From Parelaphostrongylus tenuis (taxonomy: Eukaryota; Nematoda; Chromadorea; Rhabditida; Metastrongylidae), in NCBI GenBank assembly GCA_019055375.1, contig JAHQIW010007363.1:186001-250000 (forward strand): 64,000 bases of DNA, written 5' to 3'. The notes under the pieces were generated by a model. It did no database searches. It saw only the letters and a program-made list of their open reading frames with translations, and was not told where the DNA came from. Within the stretch, counting starts at the first letter, position 1. Every line of letters begins with the position of its first letter. Below, one piece after another: positions 10,276 to 21,700 of this stretch. The position numbers were made by a program, and so were the translations under genes.

Positions 10276-11265
10276 TATATATGTAGCATCATAGCACTGC
10301 GAGAAAATCAGCAGAAATGCTAAAACTTCGCAATACCACTTGATTTAATTTTTTGGGATTTGAACAATGGAACAATAATCTCGAAAAATTTAGTGAGTTG
10401 CCCATTTTATGAAGATTTGGAAACTGTAGACTGATTTGAATGCACATAGACATAATGCTCAATGGCGCGCCCTAATCGGTGATTGTCAAATGGTTGGCCG
10501 TTTAGCTAACACATGAGCCATTTTATGTAATCTTACGCGGGGTCGCACCTAGGAACCAATTTGTGTTGGAGGGCGCCACATTTGGAATAGGTTAATATGT
10601 CTAGTGAATTTTGTTTGTAAATTGATCTTATCACTACACAATGATGTAATACTGAGAAGAAAACTTTTAGACTAGATATTGATAATGGTCCAAAACCTAC
10701 TTGTTTGTATTTATTTTCTCAATGAGAACTTCAAAGCCTTGGAAATAGCATTGACCTTGTTATATCTACAAAAAGCATTAATGGGATCTCTTACTTTTAT
10801 TTGCTAACCAGAAATCTTCCCAGTGACAAAAAACTTTCGATTTCATAATGGAACTACAAAATAGTGATGAAGCGGTCCATCCGTAGTTTGATGGCGCCGA
10901 CTGCCTCAGGAAAACTCAGCGCTTTCTACAAACGGCAGTATCCCAAGAATTCTGATTGATTCGCTCGAGAGAGCAAGGTTAACTGGGTGACGCCTGCTCA
11001 AATCGCTTGATGAATAATGATGTTCTAAGTGAGACATGTAAGCAATTGTGGTTGAAAATTTTGCCCTCTGAACATGAGTATCTGTGAAATTCGGATTTAG
11101 AGCAACGACAAAATGTCATGGCCTTATTAAATACCACTAAAACACTTCCAATAACGTCAGTGAGTGCTCTCGGAAGAGGTGACACCTTGAGTTGCATATT
11201 TCGAACGTAATGCTTTGCGAAAATCCGTCTCGTGAAAGCCATCGATTTTTTTCAATTGATGGCAC
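10276..11265. other. no firm gene; one 29-codon open frame worth noting
   Basis: A plus-strand frame from ATG near 10869 reads MKRSIRSLMAPTASGKLSAF followed by YKRQYPKNSD and a stop. It is preceded by CTACAAAATAG, a possible acceptor, but has no homologue I recognise. The rest of the interval shows no structure. Confidence 0.2.
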
Positions 11266-11269
11266 TAAC

Positions 11270-12425
11270 GCCATTAATGAATGGCATTTCTAGCTGCTGA
11301 TGGGCATGATTTACCTCTCGTGACGCCCATGAATAGTGGAGCTCCCTACCTTTTATCTCAAAGGTGAGGAATGATTGAGTTATGCTGTTTCACGGATATG
11401 TTATTAAGAATCATAATAAAAACAAAACGAGCCATAGATAGTCAAAAGATCAAAGCGCTTACTGTCACTGGATCGACACCTGCGCCTTAGTGTATCCACA
11501 ACTGTAAACGTCGTTATTTCCTGAAAGTTCTCTACCGGAAGCGCGAGTGTTGTAGTAGAATGGGCTATGTTTAACTTGACAAAAGCTGCTTTCACTTCCT
11601 TTTGGTTCTCATAGAAATGGTGGTTGTTCGAATCCAATGAATACATAGTCAAACATTTCGGACTTTTATATAGAATCAAAGTATAGTGATACACTGCTTG
11701 GGACGGAGCGGTCAAGAAGATGGCAGTCACCCAGTGCAGCTCCAAGATCACCAAAGCGTGTGAAAAACTTCTCTGAGCAAACGACGCTCGGCTGTGCTCC
11801 GACGTCAACGCACGAAGACGTAGGTTGTTCAGCTTCACAGTTTAAGGCTCCAAAATTTGAAGGATCGTAGAAGACACTACATTCTATCATGCGAGGGAAA
11901 CACGTAAGTTTTTCAGAATCACACTTCGATTCGATGTGTGCCTGTTACGCTAAGGTGCAAAAAGAAAGACAGGGGAAGGGGGAGGGGAGAGAATAGAGCA
12001 AATAAGGTTTAAATTTTGAACTCGAATACAAGGGAAGCAGCTGTAAACATCACCATCGCCTTTTCCGACAAACCTTTGCTTTTTCTACGAAGTCGAGGCC
12101 CATTTCCAGCAGAGGTTTCAAGATAGAGGGTTTCTGCGTCTAAAAGTCGAAGTTGCAAAATCGTGATGGCAAACCTCAGTCCACATTCAGATGATGTAAA
12201 TGGCAATAGGCATTTTTCTTTGGATTGAGTGGCGCAGTAATTTCGCCTATAAGTGAAATCAGCTCATTAATTCCAGTCAATTGCGAATGAGATCGAATTA
12301 CTTCCGTCATCACAAATATGTCCCAATAATCAGAAAAACTCAGTTGTTAGAAGTCGAACCGGTAAATAAAGAATGATTGGTCAAATTCGTCCTAAACCGA
12401 ACGTTTACAGTAAGTGCTTGCTATT
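11270..12425 (-). repeat. duplicated segment D2, paralogous to 4400-5600
   Basis: This is the better preserved copy. On the minus strand there is an open frame at 12009-12206 that includes RLLDAETLYLETSAGNGPRL and VMFTAASLVF. A second frame at 11404-11540 includes TFTVVDTLRRRC and SKRFDLLTIY. Both frames match the D1 peptides with mostly substitutions, as expected for former coding exons. The product is unknown and the exon-intron structure was not resolved. Confidence 0.55.
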
Positions 12426-12540
12426 TGTTTCCGTCCGAAAAATCCTTCTTGACTATGAAAATGAAGGTAAGAGCGACATCAGATATATGCAAGATAGATG
12501 CGCTGTGACGTAGAAAGAGTGGAGTGAAAATTGGGCATCA

Positions 12541-12620
12541 GTAGTGTGACGAATAGAGCACGCGCTCCCGGAAAGAGTGAGGTGCGGGTTCTAGTCCCGC
12601 CTTGCGGGAACGTTATGCAT
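12541..12620 (+). repeat. tRNA-derived repeat, family 2
   Basis: It reads CACGCGCTCCCGGAAAGAGT, then GTGCGGGTTCTAGTCCCGCC with a good T-arm stem (GCGGG/CCCGC) and a B-box-like GGTTCTAGTCC. Sequence downstream to about 12690 (CCACCGCTAGAAGCAGTTAA) is shared with 28730-28770. Related copies lie at 28620, 43030 and 60370. It is not a canonical tRNA because the acceptor stem is missing. Confidence 0.45.
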
Positions 12621-12904
12621 ATCACTCTACATCAATGGATATATTGGAAACATCATTCCACCGCTAGAAGCAGTTAACTAAAAACAATTCCATCTGGTCT
12701 TAAATTTCCTAGAATGTAGTGAGGTGGTTATAACAGAGGTTACAGAGTTTAAGGAATGCCGTCACTTCTTTTTCGTAAACTGCTTCTGCTCATAAATGTC
12801 TTGAAGTATGGGTATGGGTTGGATCATAATGCACGGTGTGTTTACATCTTGATTGTTCTGTCCAGTCAGACAGAATCGCTAGAAAGAGTGGCAGTATAGC
12901 GATG

Positions 12905-12976
12905 GCCTCGGTGGTATAGTGATAGCATGCGCCACCCACTATGGGTGAAACACAGGTTCAGTTCCCGCTTATGGTC
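12905..12976 (+). tRNA. solo tRNA-like module, family 1
   Basis: It reads GCCTCGGTGGTATAGTGATA ... GGTTCAGTTCCCGCTTATGG. The downstream flank TTTGTATACTACTCA matches the flank of the right module of the foldback at 53600. No inverted partner is seen nearby, so it looks like half of such an element. Confidence 0.4.
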
Positions 12977-13196
12977 GAATGTTTGTATACTACTCAATAC
13001 TCAAAGATCTATACTTGTAACATAATAACTGCTAAAAAGCAATAAAAAGAGGGGATCCAAGTTATTATGCATTGCAAACTGCTGTCGCTTTGAGTGGGTT
13101 CAATGCCAAACTGTGCTTACCAGACCGAAATTAGAAGCTGATTTCCGACATTTACGGTAGGATATATCGGACTGAAGAAGAAATAGTTTCTAACAC

Positions 13197-13270
13197 GCTT
13201 TCTTGGTGATGTAGAGGTAGTGCGAGCCCCGATATGGGTGAGGCGAATGTTCAACTCCCGCCTGAGGTAA
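13197..13270 (+). tRNA. solo tRNA-like module, degenerate, family 1
   Basis: It reads TTGGTGATGTAGAGGTAGTG ... GTTCAACTCCCGCCTGAGG. The B box resembles that of the 53408 and 53600 modules (GTTCAACTCC). The acceptor and anticodon stems are poor, so it is a relic. Confidence 0.35.
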
Positions 13271-13381
13271 AGACTGGACCATTCAATACTCTTAGAATCG
13301 CTAGACAGTGTATTTATTTTTAATGAGGTCTTGGTGAGTTTAACTGAGTCAGGAATGGGCTTCTCTTATGGCTTTTTCCAG

Positions 13382-14111
13382 ACCTCGAGTGGACCAGCTA
13401 TTGAACAAGGATCGCGTAGATCCATTTGAAGTACGAGCTTCAGATGATCCTCTTACTGCGGACAAGATCGCAGCTCTCAAGCAAAAAAAAACTGACTCAC
13501 CAAGAGACAAAAATTGTTGCTGTTGATCCGTAAGTCCCATAGTTGTCTGAACTTCAACTTTACCACAGTCTTAATCTTTTTCTACTTGTTTTACTTTTTT
13601 TGTCTTGACAGTAGGATACGATGAGGTTTGTGACTACGGAAGTGCTGGGATACGAGCAAAATTGAAGTGCGCTTTTTTTTTTGTCATAGACTCTACCCGC
13701 CAAGTAGACGTGCTCAGCAATAGATATAGTGGCGGCTGAACCTGGGAGTCAAAAATTTTCGAGTTTCAGGTCTCGTTCGTATTTCAACTCTCTTATGGGT
13801 TTGATCTAGCTGCTCTTTTTTTACATACTTTAGGGATACCATCGACAATGCTGCTCCTACCGAACCACTTGTTACTCGTTATTCCATGGACGTCCGAAAG
13901 GTGGAACGTGTTTACGGGACGGGGAAGACGGTCATGAATGCTCCGAAGAAGACGTCTACCTTCATATTTGACATGTCAGAATCAATCAAAGTGGGTCGCT
14001 GTATTAGTTCTGATTGTTTTACAGGAGTTTCTAGTAAGAATACTTTTACATAAAGATTAACTGTTTACTTTCACACTTCAGCATAAAATCAGGGGTTCCT
14101 TTCTGCTATAA
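13382..14111 (+). CDS. three-exon 3' part of an unrecognised gene, with a poly-A frameshift
   Basis: Exon 13382-13529 follows GGCTTTTTCCAG and ends at GTAAGT. It reads PRVDQLLNKDRVDPFEVRAS, DDPLTADKIAALKQKK and then, one base out of frame, LTHQETKIVAVDP. Exon 13834-13990 follows TACATACTTTAG and reads DTIDNAAPTEPLVTRYSMDV, RKVERVYGTGKTVMNAPKKT, STFIFDMSESIK. The phase across this intron (CC plus G) fits the second frame. A final exon 14082-14111 after TTTCACACTTCAG gives HKIRGSFLL and TAA. The break is a run of nine A (13483-13491), where eight would keep the frame. It is either a pseudogene or a base-calling error. The 5' exons were not found. A 9-nt microexon (GAGTTTCTA near 14024) is possible. 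Confidence 0.55.
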
Positions 14112-14139
14112 AGGGGCAAATGAATATCTAATCTCATTC

Positions 14140-14510
14140 GCTAGACCGTAGCTTTTCGTAGGGGCGTTAGTAATCATGCAAGAGCTTAAACCTGTGGTCA
14201 GAGCTCTACGTGGTCGGTTTTCGAAAAGATTCTTTTATAGCGCTGTAAATTTCAAGTGAAATTGTGTTTCACACGAGCTTTTTTCGCCGAGCAGAGTTTT
14301 TTACCTAGACAGTTAGTAATCGTTCAATGGCTTAAAATTTGCCGATTCCAACGCTATGCTTATATCCTGAGAAGACCATTTTTTCTCAACGCAGCAGAAA
14401 TTATTAGATTGATTCAAACAGGTGGTCTTTGTCCAATTCACGGGCCGCTGGCCGAGGCAGCAAAGCGGGCTGAAGCGATGATCGATCGGTATTCGAGATA
14501 ACATGAAAGA
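14140..14510 (+). repeat. left half of a foldback element
   Basis: It carries CTTTTCGTAGGGGCGTTAGT, TAATCATGCAAGAGC, CGGTTTTCGAAAAGATTC, TTTTTCGCCGAGCAGAG and CAATTCACGGGCCGCTGGCC. These are the arm and centre landmarks of the elements at 37240 and 51489. The right arm is absent. Confidence 0.5.
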
Positions 14511-15740
14511 GGAGTAGATACGAGAAGGACCGCCTCGTGGACAGCCTTTGGGTCACTTATGAAGCTAGTAGCCAAATAGAGGGCTCCAAACTGCATTCTC
14601 ACCTTTTCTGATCAATAGCCCTCCTAGCACTCCGTTAGGCACCAAAGACGTGAACTGATAGTACAATCATGTCAAGATTTCTGCGCACCACAATGAGCGC
14701 TCAAACAAGATCTTTTGAAGGTCAATCTACACTTACAACGTATAGCAAGATGGCCCAGCTCAGATCTTCAAAACCTATCCCACCCAGTGATCCAGAAACA
14801 TCCACATCGACGGCGTATTACAGATGAGCCAGTCACGTAACAAAAAGACCAGATGATAGATGAATGAAAGGAACACTGGAGTAGATTCTTGGAAAATGCA
14901 AGAGTATTTTTGAACGACCCATCTAAACGACGTTTTCTGTGATCAACATCACATGCGAACGGCAACGAGTTAGAATGACGCGATGGATCTCGCGTAAATC
15001 ACCATAGTCAAGATAGACCACCACCATGACTATTGCGCGAGAGACAAACGAATGAACTACGCTGGGGTACACATTAGGAGCGAAGAGGTGCCGTTTTAGT
15101 AACTATCCATGTAGTGTAATTTTGAAGCTGTCATTTGCTTCATTTTCCTACCTTTCCAAACAGTTATCGTGCTTATTCTTTATTACCTATCATGAATACT
15201 TATTCTTCGCCGCTTAACAATCTTCAGCATTTGTAAATCTTGTGTTGTTCTTACCTTTATTACTCACTGATTTGCATCTCAAAATATGGAGAGATGCTGG
15301 TCAAAGCGGATCTACGACTGCAGAATTGTAAAGCAACTTTTCATTAAAAGACGTTGAGCTTATGATCTCAAGACTTTCGTAGCAACTTTACAATTCTTTG
15401 ACTTTGTCATGCTTTTGTTTCATTGTCATTGAAAAATTTTGGTGTGTCTGATCGCATAGATCTCCACATCCACCTAGAAAACTGATTTTTGAAGGGATTA
15501 TTTCTGTCATTCTCATAAAAAGGATAATCAAAAGGCTTTGTTGACATAGATTTCTTCAGAGTAAGTGAAAGCGACGCTGACTCAAAGAGCACTAACGAAA
15601 AACGCGCACGATACCGGTACAACTCTCCTGCAAAGAGACGATGGAAAGGATATTAGTGCTATCCAGGTACATTATTAGAAATTCAGATGATCACACCGCT
15701 GTTATTTTTCGGATGTGATCCGCGGACAGCCGGAATTCGC
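14511..15740. other. no gene seen
   Basis: Short ORFs only. I found no tRNA-like, foldback or duplicated sequence here by eye. Confidence 0.35.
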
Positions 15741-15747
15741 ATAGACA

Positions 15748-15825
15748 AACATTCATTTCACATTTCACATTTCATTTCACATTTCACATTTCACAATTCA
15801 CATTTCACAATTAACATTTCACTAA
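15748..15825. repeat. short tandem repeat, CATTTCA units
   Basis: About ten imperfect copies of a 7-9 bp unit (CATTTCA / CACATTT / CACAATT) occur in a row. Confidence 0.85.
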
Positions 15826-15889
15826 TGACAACTACTTTTACTGGCGTTAAATAATTGAATTTCATCAGCAAATCATACTGTCATCTATC

Positions 15890-16060
15890 ATCCGGCAAAA
15901 GCGAACGCCCTATGGAACGCCACAACCAAACTATCCTCGAGATTGCAAGGCGACATGCCCAACCAGGATTTTAAGAGCTCCAAGAAAGAGACGAAAGAAA
16001 AAGCAAATTAAATGTTAGAAGTACTGCGATTCTGGCTGAAAAGAAACACTGTTGAGAAGG
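15890..16060 (+). pseudogene. relic of the repeated C-terminal coding module
   Basis: The frame reads ERPMERHNQTILEIARRHAQ, then a premature stop, then ELQERDERKSKLN. It aligns with the module at 8867-9088 (MERQNQAILEAARRLAQ) and at 36360-36466 (ECHSQALLEIARKLAQ). The stop inside the module and the missing upstream part mark it as dead. Confidence 0.5.
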
Positions 16061-16089
16061 ATCAACGAAGTATCAATATAAGAAATTGT

Positions 16090-17765
16090 TTACGTTTCCG
16101 TTATTTTTACCCCGTTTCGACCTCTTAAAAAAACGTATTCTTTGGTTGTTTTTAACGTTCCAGTAATCACTCGATAGCATGAATCAAAAGAATTTGAATG
16201 ATACACCTTATTTTCTGAAACGCTTCAATATTGCGCTGAGAGAGCAAAACTAAAATTTTGTTTCTCACTCAAGCATTTCTTGCTGACCAGACTTTTTCTT
16301 GACGGTTTTAATGGTCAATCGCTAGATCTATTTTTTAAGATTCCCATCTTGTGTTTGGATTGTCGAAATGGACTTTGTAATGCGTTTTGACAATTAAATG
16401 AAGATTGAGTTTCGCAGTGTAGATTATTTCCATTACCCGCGCCTTGTTTCAGCTCTTCAGTAGAAACGTATTTTTTAGTCGCTTCCAATGTTTAATTTAT
16501 CAGTAAATAGCTTGGTTCTAAAAAATTCGATTAGCATACTTTATTTCGAAAGAGACTTTATTATTGCACTGAAAGAGCGGAAATAAAATTTTGTTTCCCA
16601 TTTGAAAATTTCTTTTTGAATACTGGTTTTTTTGAAATTTTGTTAACTCTTCGATAGATCAAATCTCAACAAGTCTCAAGATATCTTTGATTTTTCAAAT
16701 AGACTTCTCAACGATCTGTGACGGCCAAAGGCATATTTTGCTTCGCACTCGGCGTGCAGGCTGTGTCTTAACCGAAGAGGCTTTTTTGAAACATGCTTGT
16801 AACATCGCAACAAAATTTTTGGACTGGACTCAAGCTTCATTCAATGACCGTTCTGGCACGGACGTTCGATTTGCAATTTGCTATGTTGTAGGATCATGGC
16901 TGAGTCTTGTTCAGTACTTGATAAACACGAAGGCTCATACTTGAGAGAAATCGACGAAAATCAGCAAAAACAAGTTAAAGGCAAAGATATGCTTGGTGTT
17001 TCTGGCTGCAAAATTCTGTTCACACAAAGGTAAAAGCGTGTTGGCTTAGCACCAATATGGCAAAGTCTTACCCACATATCGCCAAAGCGCGGTGGCTTGA
17101 ACCCGACGTCGCGCTGTGCGAAAAGTGACATTCTTTTGCAGCTACAACGCAATAAAAAGTTTGTGTTCTACAAAACACGATCACTGACAGAATTAAAAAG
17201 ATTTAGGCAGTCGAATCTTTGCTGAAAGTCTGGAAGAAAAGTTTTGTCTAGCGAAAAATATTTCAATGAGAAACAAAATTTTATTTTTACTTTAGTGGCG
17301 CAACAGTGTAACCATATTGAAAACAATTTTTACCATTGAAATCTCTGAAACTTGTTCTGTTAAATGATTGTTAAAACTTCAAGGAGAAAGAAAAGTTGCC
17401 TTTTTCATAAGATTCCAAAGAATAAAGGATTATAGGGGTGATCCAGTTTTGCGAAATCCAATCCTCTTTTAGATGTTGTAGCGCACAAAGAAGTCGGTCT
17501 CAAAAACCAAAAACATTATTGGAATCCTTTATGCTTAATCTATCGATTGGGTTTAAAAGTCTCGGAAACATACTTGGATTCGCGACAAATTTTCGAATGA
17601 GAAGCGAAAGTTTACTTTTGCTTTTCCAGCGTAATAGTAAAGTCTCTTCAGAAATAAAGTGGACCATTCAAATTTTTTAAACTATCGAACGGTTTTTTTA
17701 ACATTAAAAATGACTAAAAAGTGAGCTCTTCTGAGGGGTCGAAACAGGGTCAGGATAGCGAAAAA
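16090..17765. repeat. large foldback repeat with about 200-bp or longer arms
   Basis: The left end ACCCCGTTTCGACCTCTTAA is the reverse complement of the right end GAGGGGTCGAAACAGGGT (17735-17752). Inside, TCGATAG...AATTTGAATG, the TTTCTGAA motif and GCGCTGAGAGAGCAAAACTA on the left match the reverse complement of 17580-17700. Diverged copies of the same arm unit recur within it (16500-16650, 17140-17350). There is no complete ORF. Confidence 0.55.
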
Positions 17766-18163
17766 GCACCAAAAATTGTCATCCATTGGCAGCCCACCAG
17801 GTGGTAACCGCGCCGTATGCTCTGGGGAAAATTAGTGCGATACCTATAGAAGTTATCTTCTTTAGTTAACAGAATGTCACGAGAATGACAAGTGAAGCAT
17901 TATAAGTACCCTCCTTTGGTTTTATCAGAAGTAACATAGCTTTCAGCATGTTGACTTAATCTTGATGTAGTAATAGGCCTTTTCGAAAGGAAAGATCTCA
18001 TGGAGTCACTTTTATATATTCACTCATATTTTCCTATCCATTTAATAGCAGAAAGCCACTTAAATATTCGAAAAATGATTCACAAGAGTTATGAATTCTA
18101 ATCGTACTTTATTACTTGAAAAGATTATCAATGTTGGCTACTGATACATTTAGCCTGTTACAG
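17766..18163. other. no gene seen
   Basis: A/T-rich sequence with several pyrimidine-rich tracts but no exon I can support. Confidence 0.3.
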
Positions 18164-18243
18164 TGCCCGGAGCTATGGAACTTGCAGGAACTGCACTCGA
18201 GAATGAAATGCTGGATTTGACTGAGCTGAAGTGCACATCATAG
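18164..18243 (+). CDS. possible terminal exon, unrecognised
   Basis: After TAGCCTGTTACAG the frame reads PGAMELAGTALENEMLDLTE followed by LKCTS and TAG. The acceptor is good, but no upstream exon could be joined. It may be chance. Confidence 0.25.
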
Positions 18244-18619
18244 TTTCGCAGTCCCTTCCATAATGAGTGCGTCGCCGCTGTTCTTCATCCCGTTAACCTA
18301 GAGAAGATTTGCTATCTTCTCGTCTATCTACTGTTGCTCCCACGAACATTCCATGTATCCCTTGACGAGTGATGCCGAGATGCTGCGTGGTTTTATTTCG
18401 CTTTAATTATTTTTGGAGAGCAAGAGGAAAATATGGGCTATTACCTCACAGAAAGTACTCGTCATCCTTTCATCACATGACACAGTCAGTTCTCATGTTA
18501 GCTACACATCGTTTTTCGCAGCCTGCTTGACGGCATATAGCATCGTGTTACTGCTTACTCGCATCATTCGCTCGCTCTACATTGACTAACAGCCAAACAA
18601 TGCAGGATGATATGCCACA

Positions 18620-19480
18620 ATGAACATTGAACCATTTTTGTTTAGCAAGATGACTGCTGCAATAAATACCTGGCCATGACCTTTTAACTCAAGATTCATG
18701 CACTGCTCCCACCATAATTTTCCCCTTCATTCGTTTGTAGGGAACCGCACTCTAGTTGTTGTGAATTTATGTTGAATACCGAACTTAAAAGGTAGTTGTA
18801 AATTAAGTTTCTCTTCTCACAATGCACCATAAATGTGTTGTATTATGGAAGCATTCGCGACATCCTATATATACCTCTCAACTCATGTACACTTATCTAA
18901 TGGTCAAAAGACTGTGTTTATCGCCGATACTCTTGTTGATTTAGTTGTGCTTGCTATTGTTGTATAATATTACTTATGTAAAAGTTTGATTACTCACCTC
19001 TAACTGTAACACTGCAGGAACTATGCGGCAGATGATAAGGAACAGAAGCACGCTGTTACACGGATTAGTTAGGGTACTTAGGATGTATAACAAATATTAG
19101 AAAGTAGTGAAGCGTTTGTAACCGACGTCTCAGAGTTCAAGGATTCTCGTCATTTTCATGTCGTAAACCGCTCCTGTTCACATGCGTCCTAAAGTTTAAG
19201 AATCACAGGTGAGTAACTAATGTTGACATTCGCCTCTTAATACTGAGTTATTTTATGCTCCAAAAAATTTCTTAGACCATTTGATCGTTTTGCATGCGTA
19301 AATGTCAACATCTAATACATAGTGACGTGAGCAAGAAGCTGATGTATCTGATCTAATCATAAACGAGAGAAACATACACGTTGAACAGAGGGTCAAGTCA
19401 TTGTTAAACTCGACCATTACGCAATGGTCTTTGTTGCAGTAATGCAATGACCACTGCTTTATGAACTATGCAAGTGGACA
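18620..19480 (+). repeat. diverged copy of the segment at 44000-44700, 49150-49850 and 61380-62300
   Basis: Landmarks are CACTGCTCCCACCATAATTT, TCTCTTCTCACAATGCACCA, the GTCAAAAGACTGTG region, AGTGAAGCGTTTGTAACCGAC and the CATGCGTAAATGT region. No shared open frame was found. Confidence 0.5.
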
Positions 19481-19799
19481 ATTAGAAACGCTAACCATTT
19501 TGCTGATTCTCTATCAATGCAATCAAAATAAAAAGTGGGCTCAAGTCTAAGTTACCATGAGGACATGCTCTGTTCTATCTCAAAAGATTCATGTCTTCGA
19601 TATCATTTCGACTAAACCAGTATCACTCACTTTGTAAGGAGTGGCAACAGCAACTATGTCATTATGACAAATTACTAATGTTATGGAGCTCACAATTATT
19701 CGAGATCGAGTTATTTAGACTGGTGAACGCAATACTCACCTGCTGAGTGTGTATAGTTGAATAAGGAAATTTTCATTCTCATCTGTCACCCTATCTCAT

Positions 19800-20069
19800 T
19801 TGGTGGATAGGAACTTTCCATAAGAGTGTTGGCGGCCAATCGAAGGCTCAAATTTCTGGTTACAGCATCGTATCATATACATTATCAAAGTACCGTTTTG
19901 AAACACGGTAGAATCCGAAAATAGATTTATTTTACACTTGCCTTTTGCCGTCATTTTTATCACACGTATGATTCGCTGGAAGCACGAAAAGCATTGAGCG
20001 TGTAGAGAATTTTCCGTGGTATCAGAATCATCGGTTTTTATCCCAACTTTCTGACAATATATCATATCT
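19800..20069 (-). repeat. fragment of the foldback arm repeat
   Basis: It contains GTCATTTTTATCACACGTAT, TCGCTGGAAGCACGAAAAGC and GAGCGTGTAGAGAATTTTCC, matching the arm sequence of the foldbacks in P1, A and B. Confidence 0.5.
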
Positions 20070-20368
20070 TTCGTTTCGAGTGTTTTCTTAAGACCACAGC
20101 TCAAATTTCAATATGCCTGATAATCATTATTTGAGCCACGCATGTTAGTGGTCTGTCAATTTTTCACTGGACATAGAGTGTAAAGCGTTCGTCGTCGCTA
20201 ACTCTTATTGTGGGGACTGGAACAACCACAGAGATTAGCAAAAGACGAGAAAGGGTAACTGCCCGACTGACGAGATAGCAAGATCGAAACACGTGTATCG
20301 GGCTCTATAAGTCAGCCCACATTGACAGACCACTGACATGCGTGGCTCAAATAATGATTATCGGGCAT
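20070..20368 (+). mobile_element. short non-coding element carrying a hammerhead ribozyme (copy H1)
   Basis: The element has a body and an inverted tail. The left GATAATCATTATTTGAGCCA...GTGGTCTGTCAAT is the reverse complement of the right ATTGACAGACCAC...TGGCTCAAATAATGATTATC. The far left CGAGTGTTTTCTTAAGACC is the reversed 3' end seen forward at 63350-63382. No ORF is present. A hammerhead lies at 20261-20303. The layout (hammerhead in the terminal region, partial inverted copy) is like the long terminal repeats of Penelope-like elements or small retrozymes, but no reverse transcriptase is linked to it here. Confidence 0.65.
20261..20303 (+). ncRNA. hammerhead ribozyme, type I (H1), core intact
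   Basis: In order: helix I strand GCCCGA; CTGACGA; helix II GAT..ATC with GCAA tetraloop; GAAA; self-complementary ACACGTGT as a minimal helix III; cleavage triplet GTA (20295-20297); helix I return TCGGGC. All conserved hammerhead core residues are present. The third pair of helix II is T-A here but C-G in other copies. Confidence 0.75.
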
Positions 20369-20439
20369 ATTTTCTGACAATATTTCAAATGCCATCAATC
20401 TCCCCCCTCGCCCTTCTTCGTGAATTGGTCTTTAGACAA

Positions 20440-21700
20440 AGTCATCGAAAATGTAAAACTTGATTGATTTTCCCTGCTAAATGGTATTTTCAGAAAATAA
20501 TTCAGCGCCTAAATCAGTAAGACTTGCGATGTCTAATGATGACTAGTAATCTGGAAAAGAACTCTGCTTTGTGAGGCTTAAAGCGCAATAGTTTCTTGCT
20601 CTTACAGCGTTATCAAAAAAAGCGTTTCCAGAAACCGAACACATTTTTGAGCTCTTCGAAACTTGTACTATCGAACGAGTGCTGGCAATCTAAGGAAGGA
20701 ATTTTGTCCAGCGCAACACAAGCGCGATAATAAAAATCTCGTGGTCATGCGAAACATAATTTTATTCCGAATTTTAGAGCGCTATGAAAAGATGTTTTGA
20801 AAAACCGATCACATAAAGCTATAGCTAGAGACCCAGGTTTTTGAGTGACTACTAACATTTCCATGAATAGTTTGTTTCCAACGACTGAAATTCGTCTCTA
20901 ATTTGTCGCCGTCTAACCTATACGCACCAGATAAAATATACCGGAATTTGCTTGATTTTAGCTATCGAATGATTATTGGCAATTCAATCTAGAGCAAAGA
21001 ATACATTTTTATCAAAGAGCTCAAACATAATGGGAATAACGGAGAAGCACTAGAGGACAAATATGTATCGTAAAAGATTTGTGCAGTTTGTGATTGTTCT
21101 TGTTTGATGTGTTATTACACAATGATATTTGTCGATGAATGTATCAATGAACTATGAGCGATACCAGCATTATGTGAAATATAGTCTAGAAGCATTCGTA
21201 CTTTAAAAGAGTTGAAAAGGCGTTTTTGTCATGAATGTAACTTTCATAATGGAAAGTATGATTTTCCAGGACAACTGGGCGTTCTTTTCACTAAAAGGAC
21301 GTTTATAGAAATACCTCTATTATTGATTCACCAAATTTTTGTAATTATGATGTTTTCGTAGAACGAAGTTCCATTATGTACTTTTCGAGAAACCGTCGAT
21401 CGAAAGGATCAGTTGACTGCAGGAGGCAAAAAATTTTGTTTTCTTTGCGCTAGTAACAGTAGCAGACGATGCGCTTTTCAAAAGCCAGCTAAGGTTCTTG
21501 AAGTCTTACTTTTTGAGCTATTAAAGGAGTACTAATAATCGAATGGAATCGGGCTTTTCTAGAGAAAACCGAAGGTTCACAAGGGCAATCTTTGAAATGA
21601 GATTGCATGTGACAGAAATTCTTCCCAAAAGTGAGGATTTTTCAAGACTTCAGTGGCGGCTTTAGTGATTTTTGTTGAAGTCGTTGAAAATGCCCTGTCA
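20440..21700. repeat. run of diverged arm-repeat fragments in both orientations
   Basis: Recurring pieces are GCGCAATA...TTCTTGCTC, TTATCAAAAAAAGCG-like, AAACATAATTTTATTCCGAA, CTATCGAACGAG and TCGAATGATTATTGGCAA. They resemble the 16090-17765 repeat but are too diverged to delimit. No gene is visible. Confidence 0.4.
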
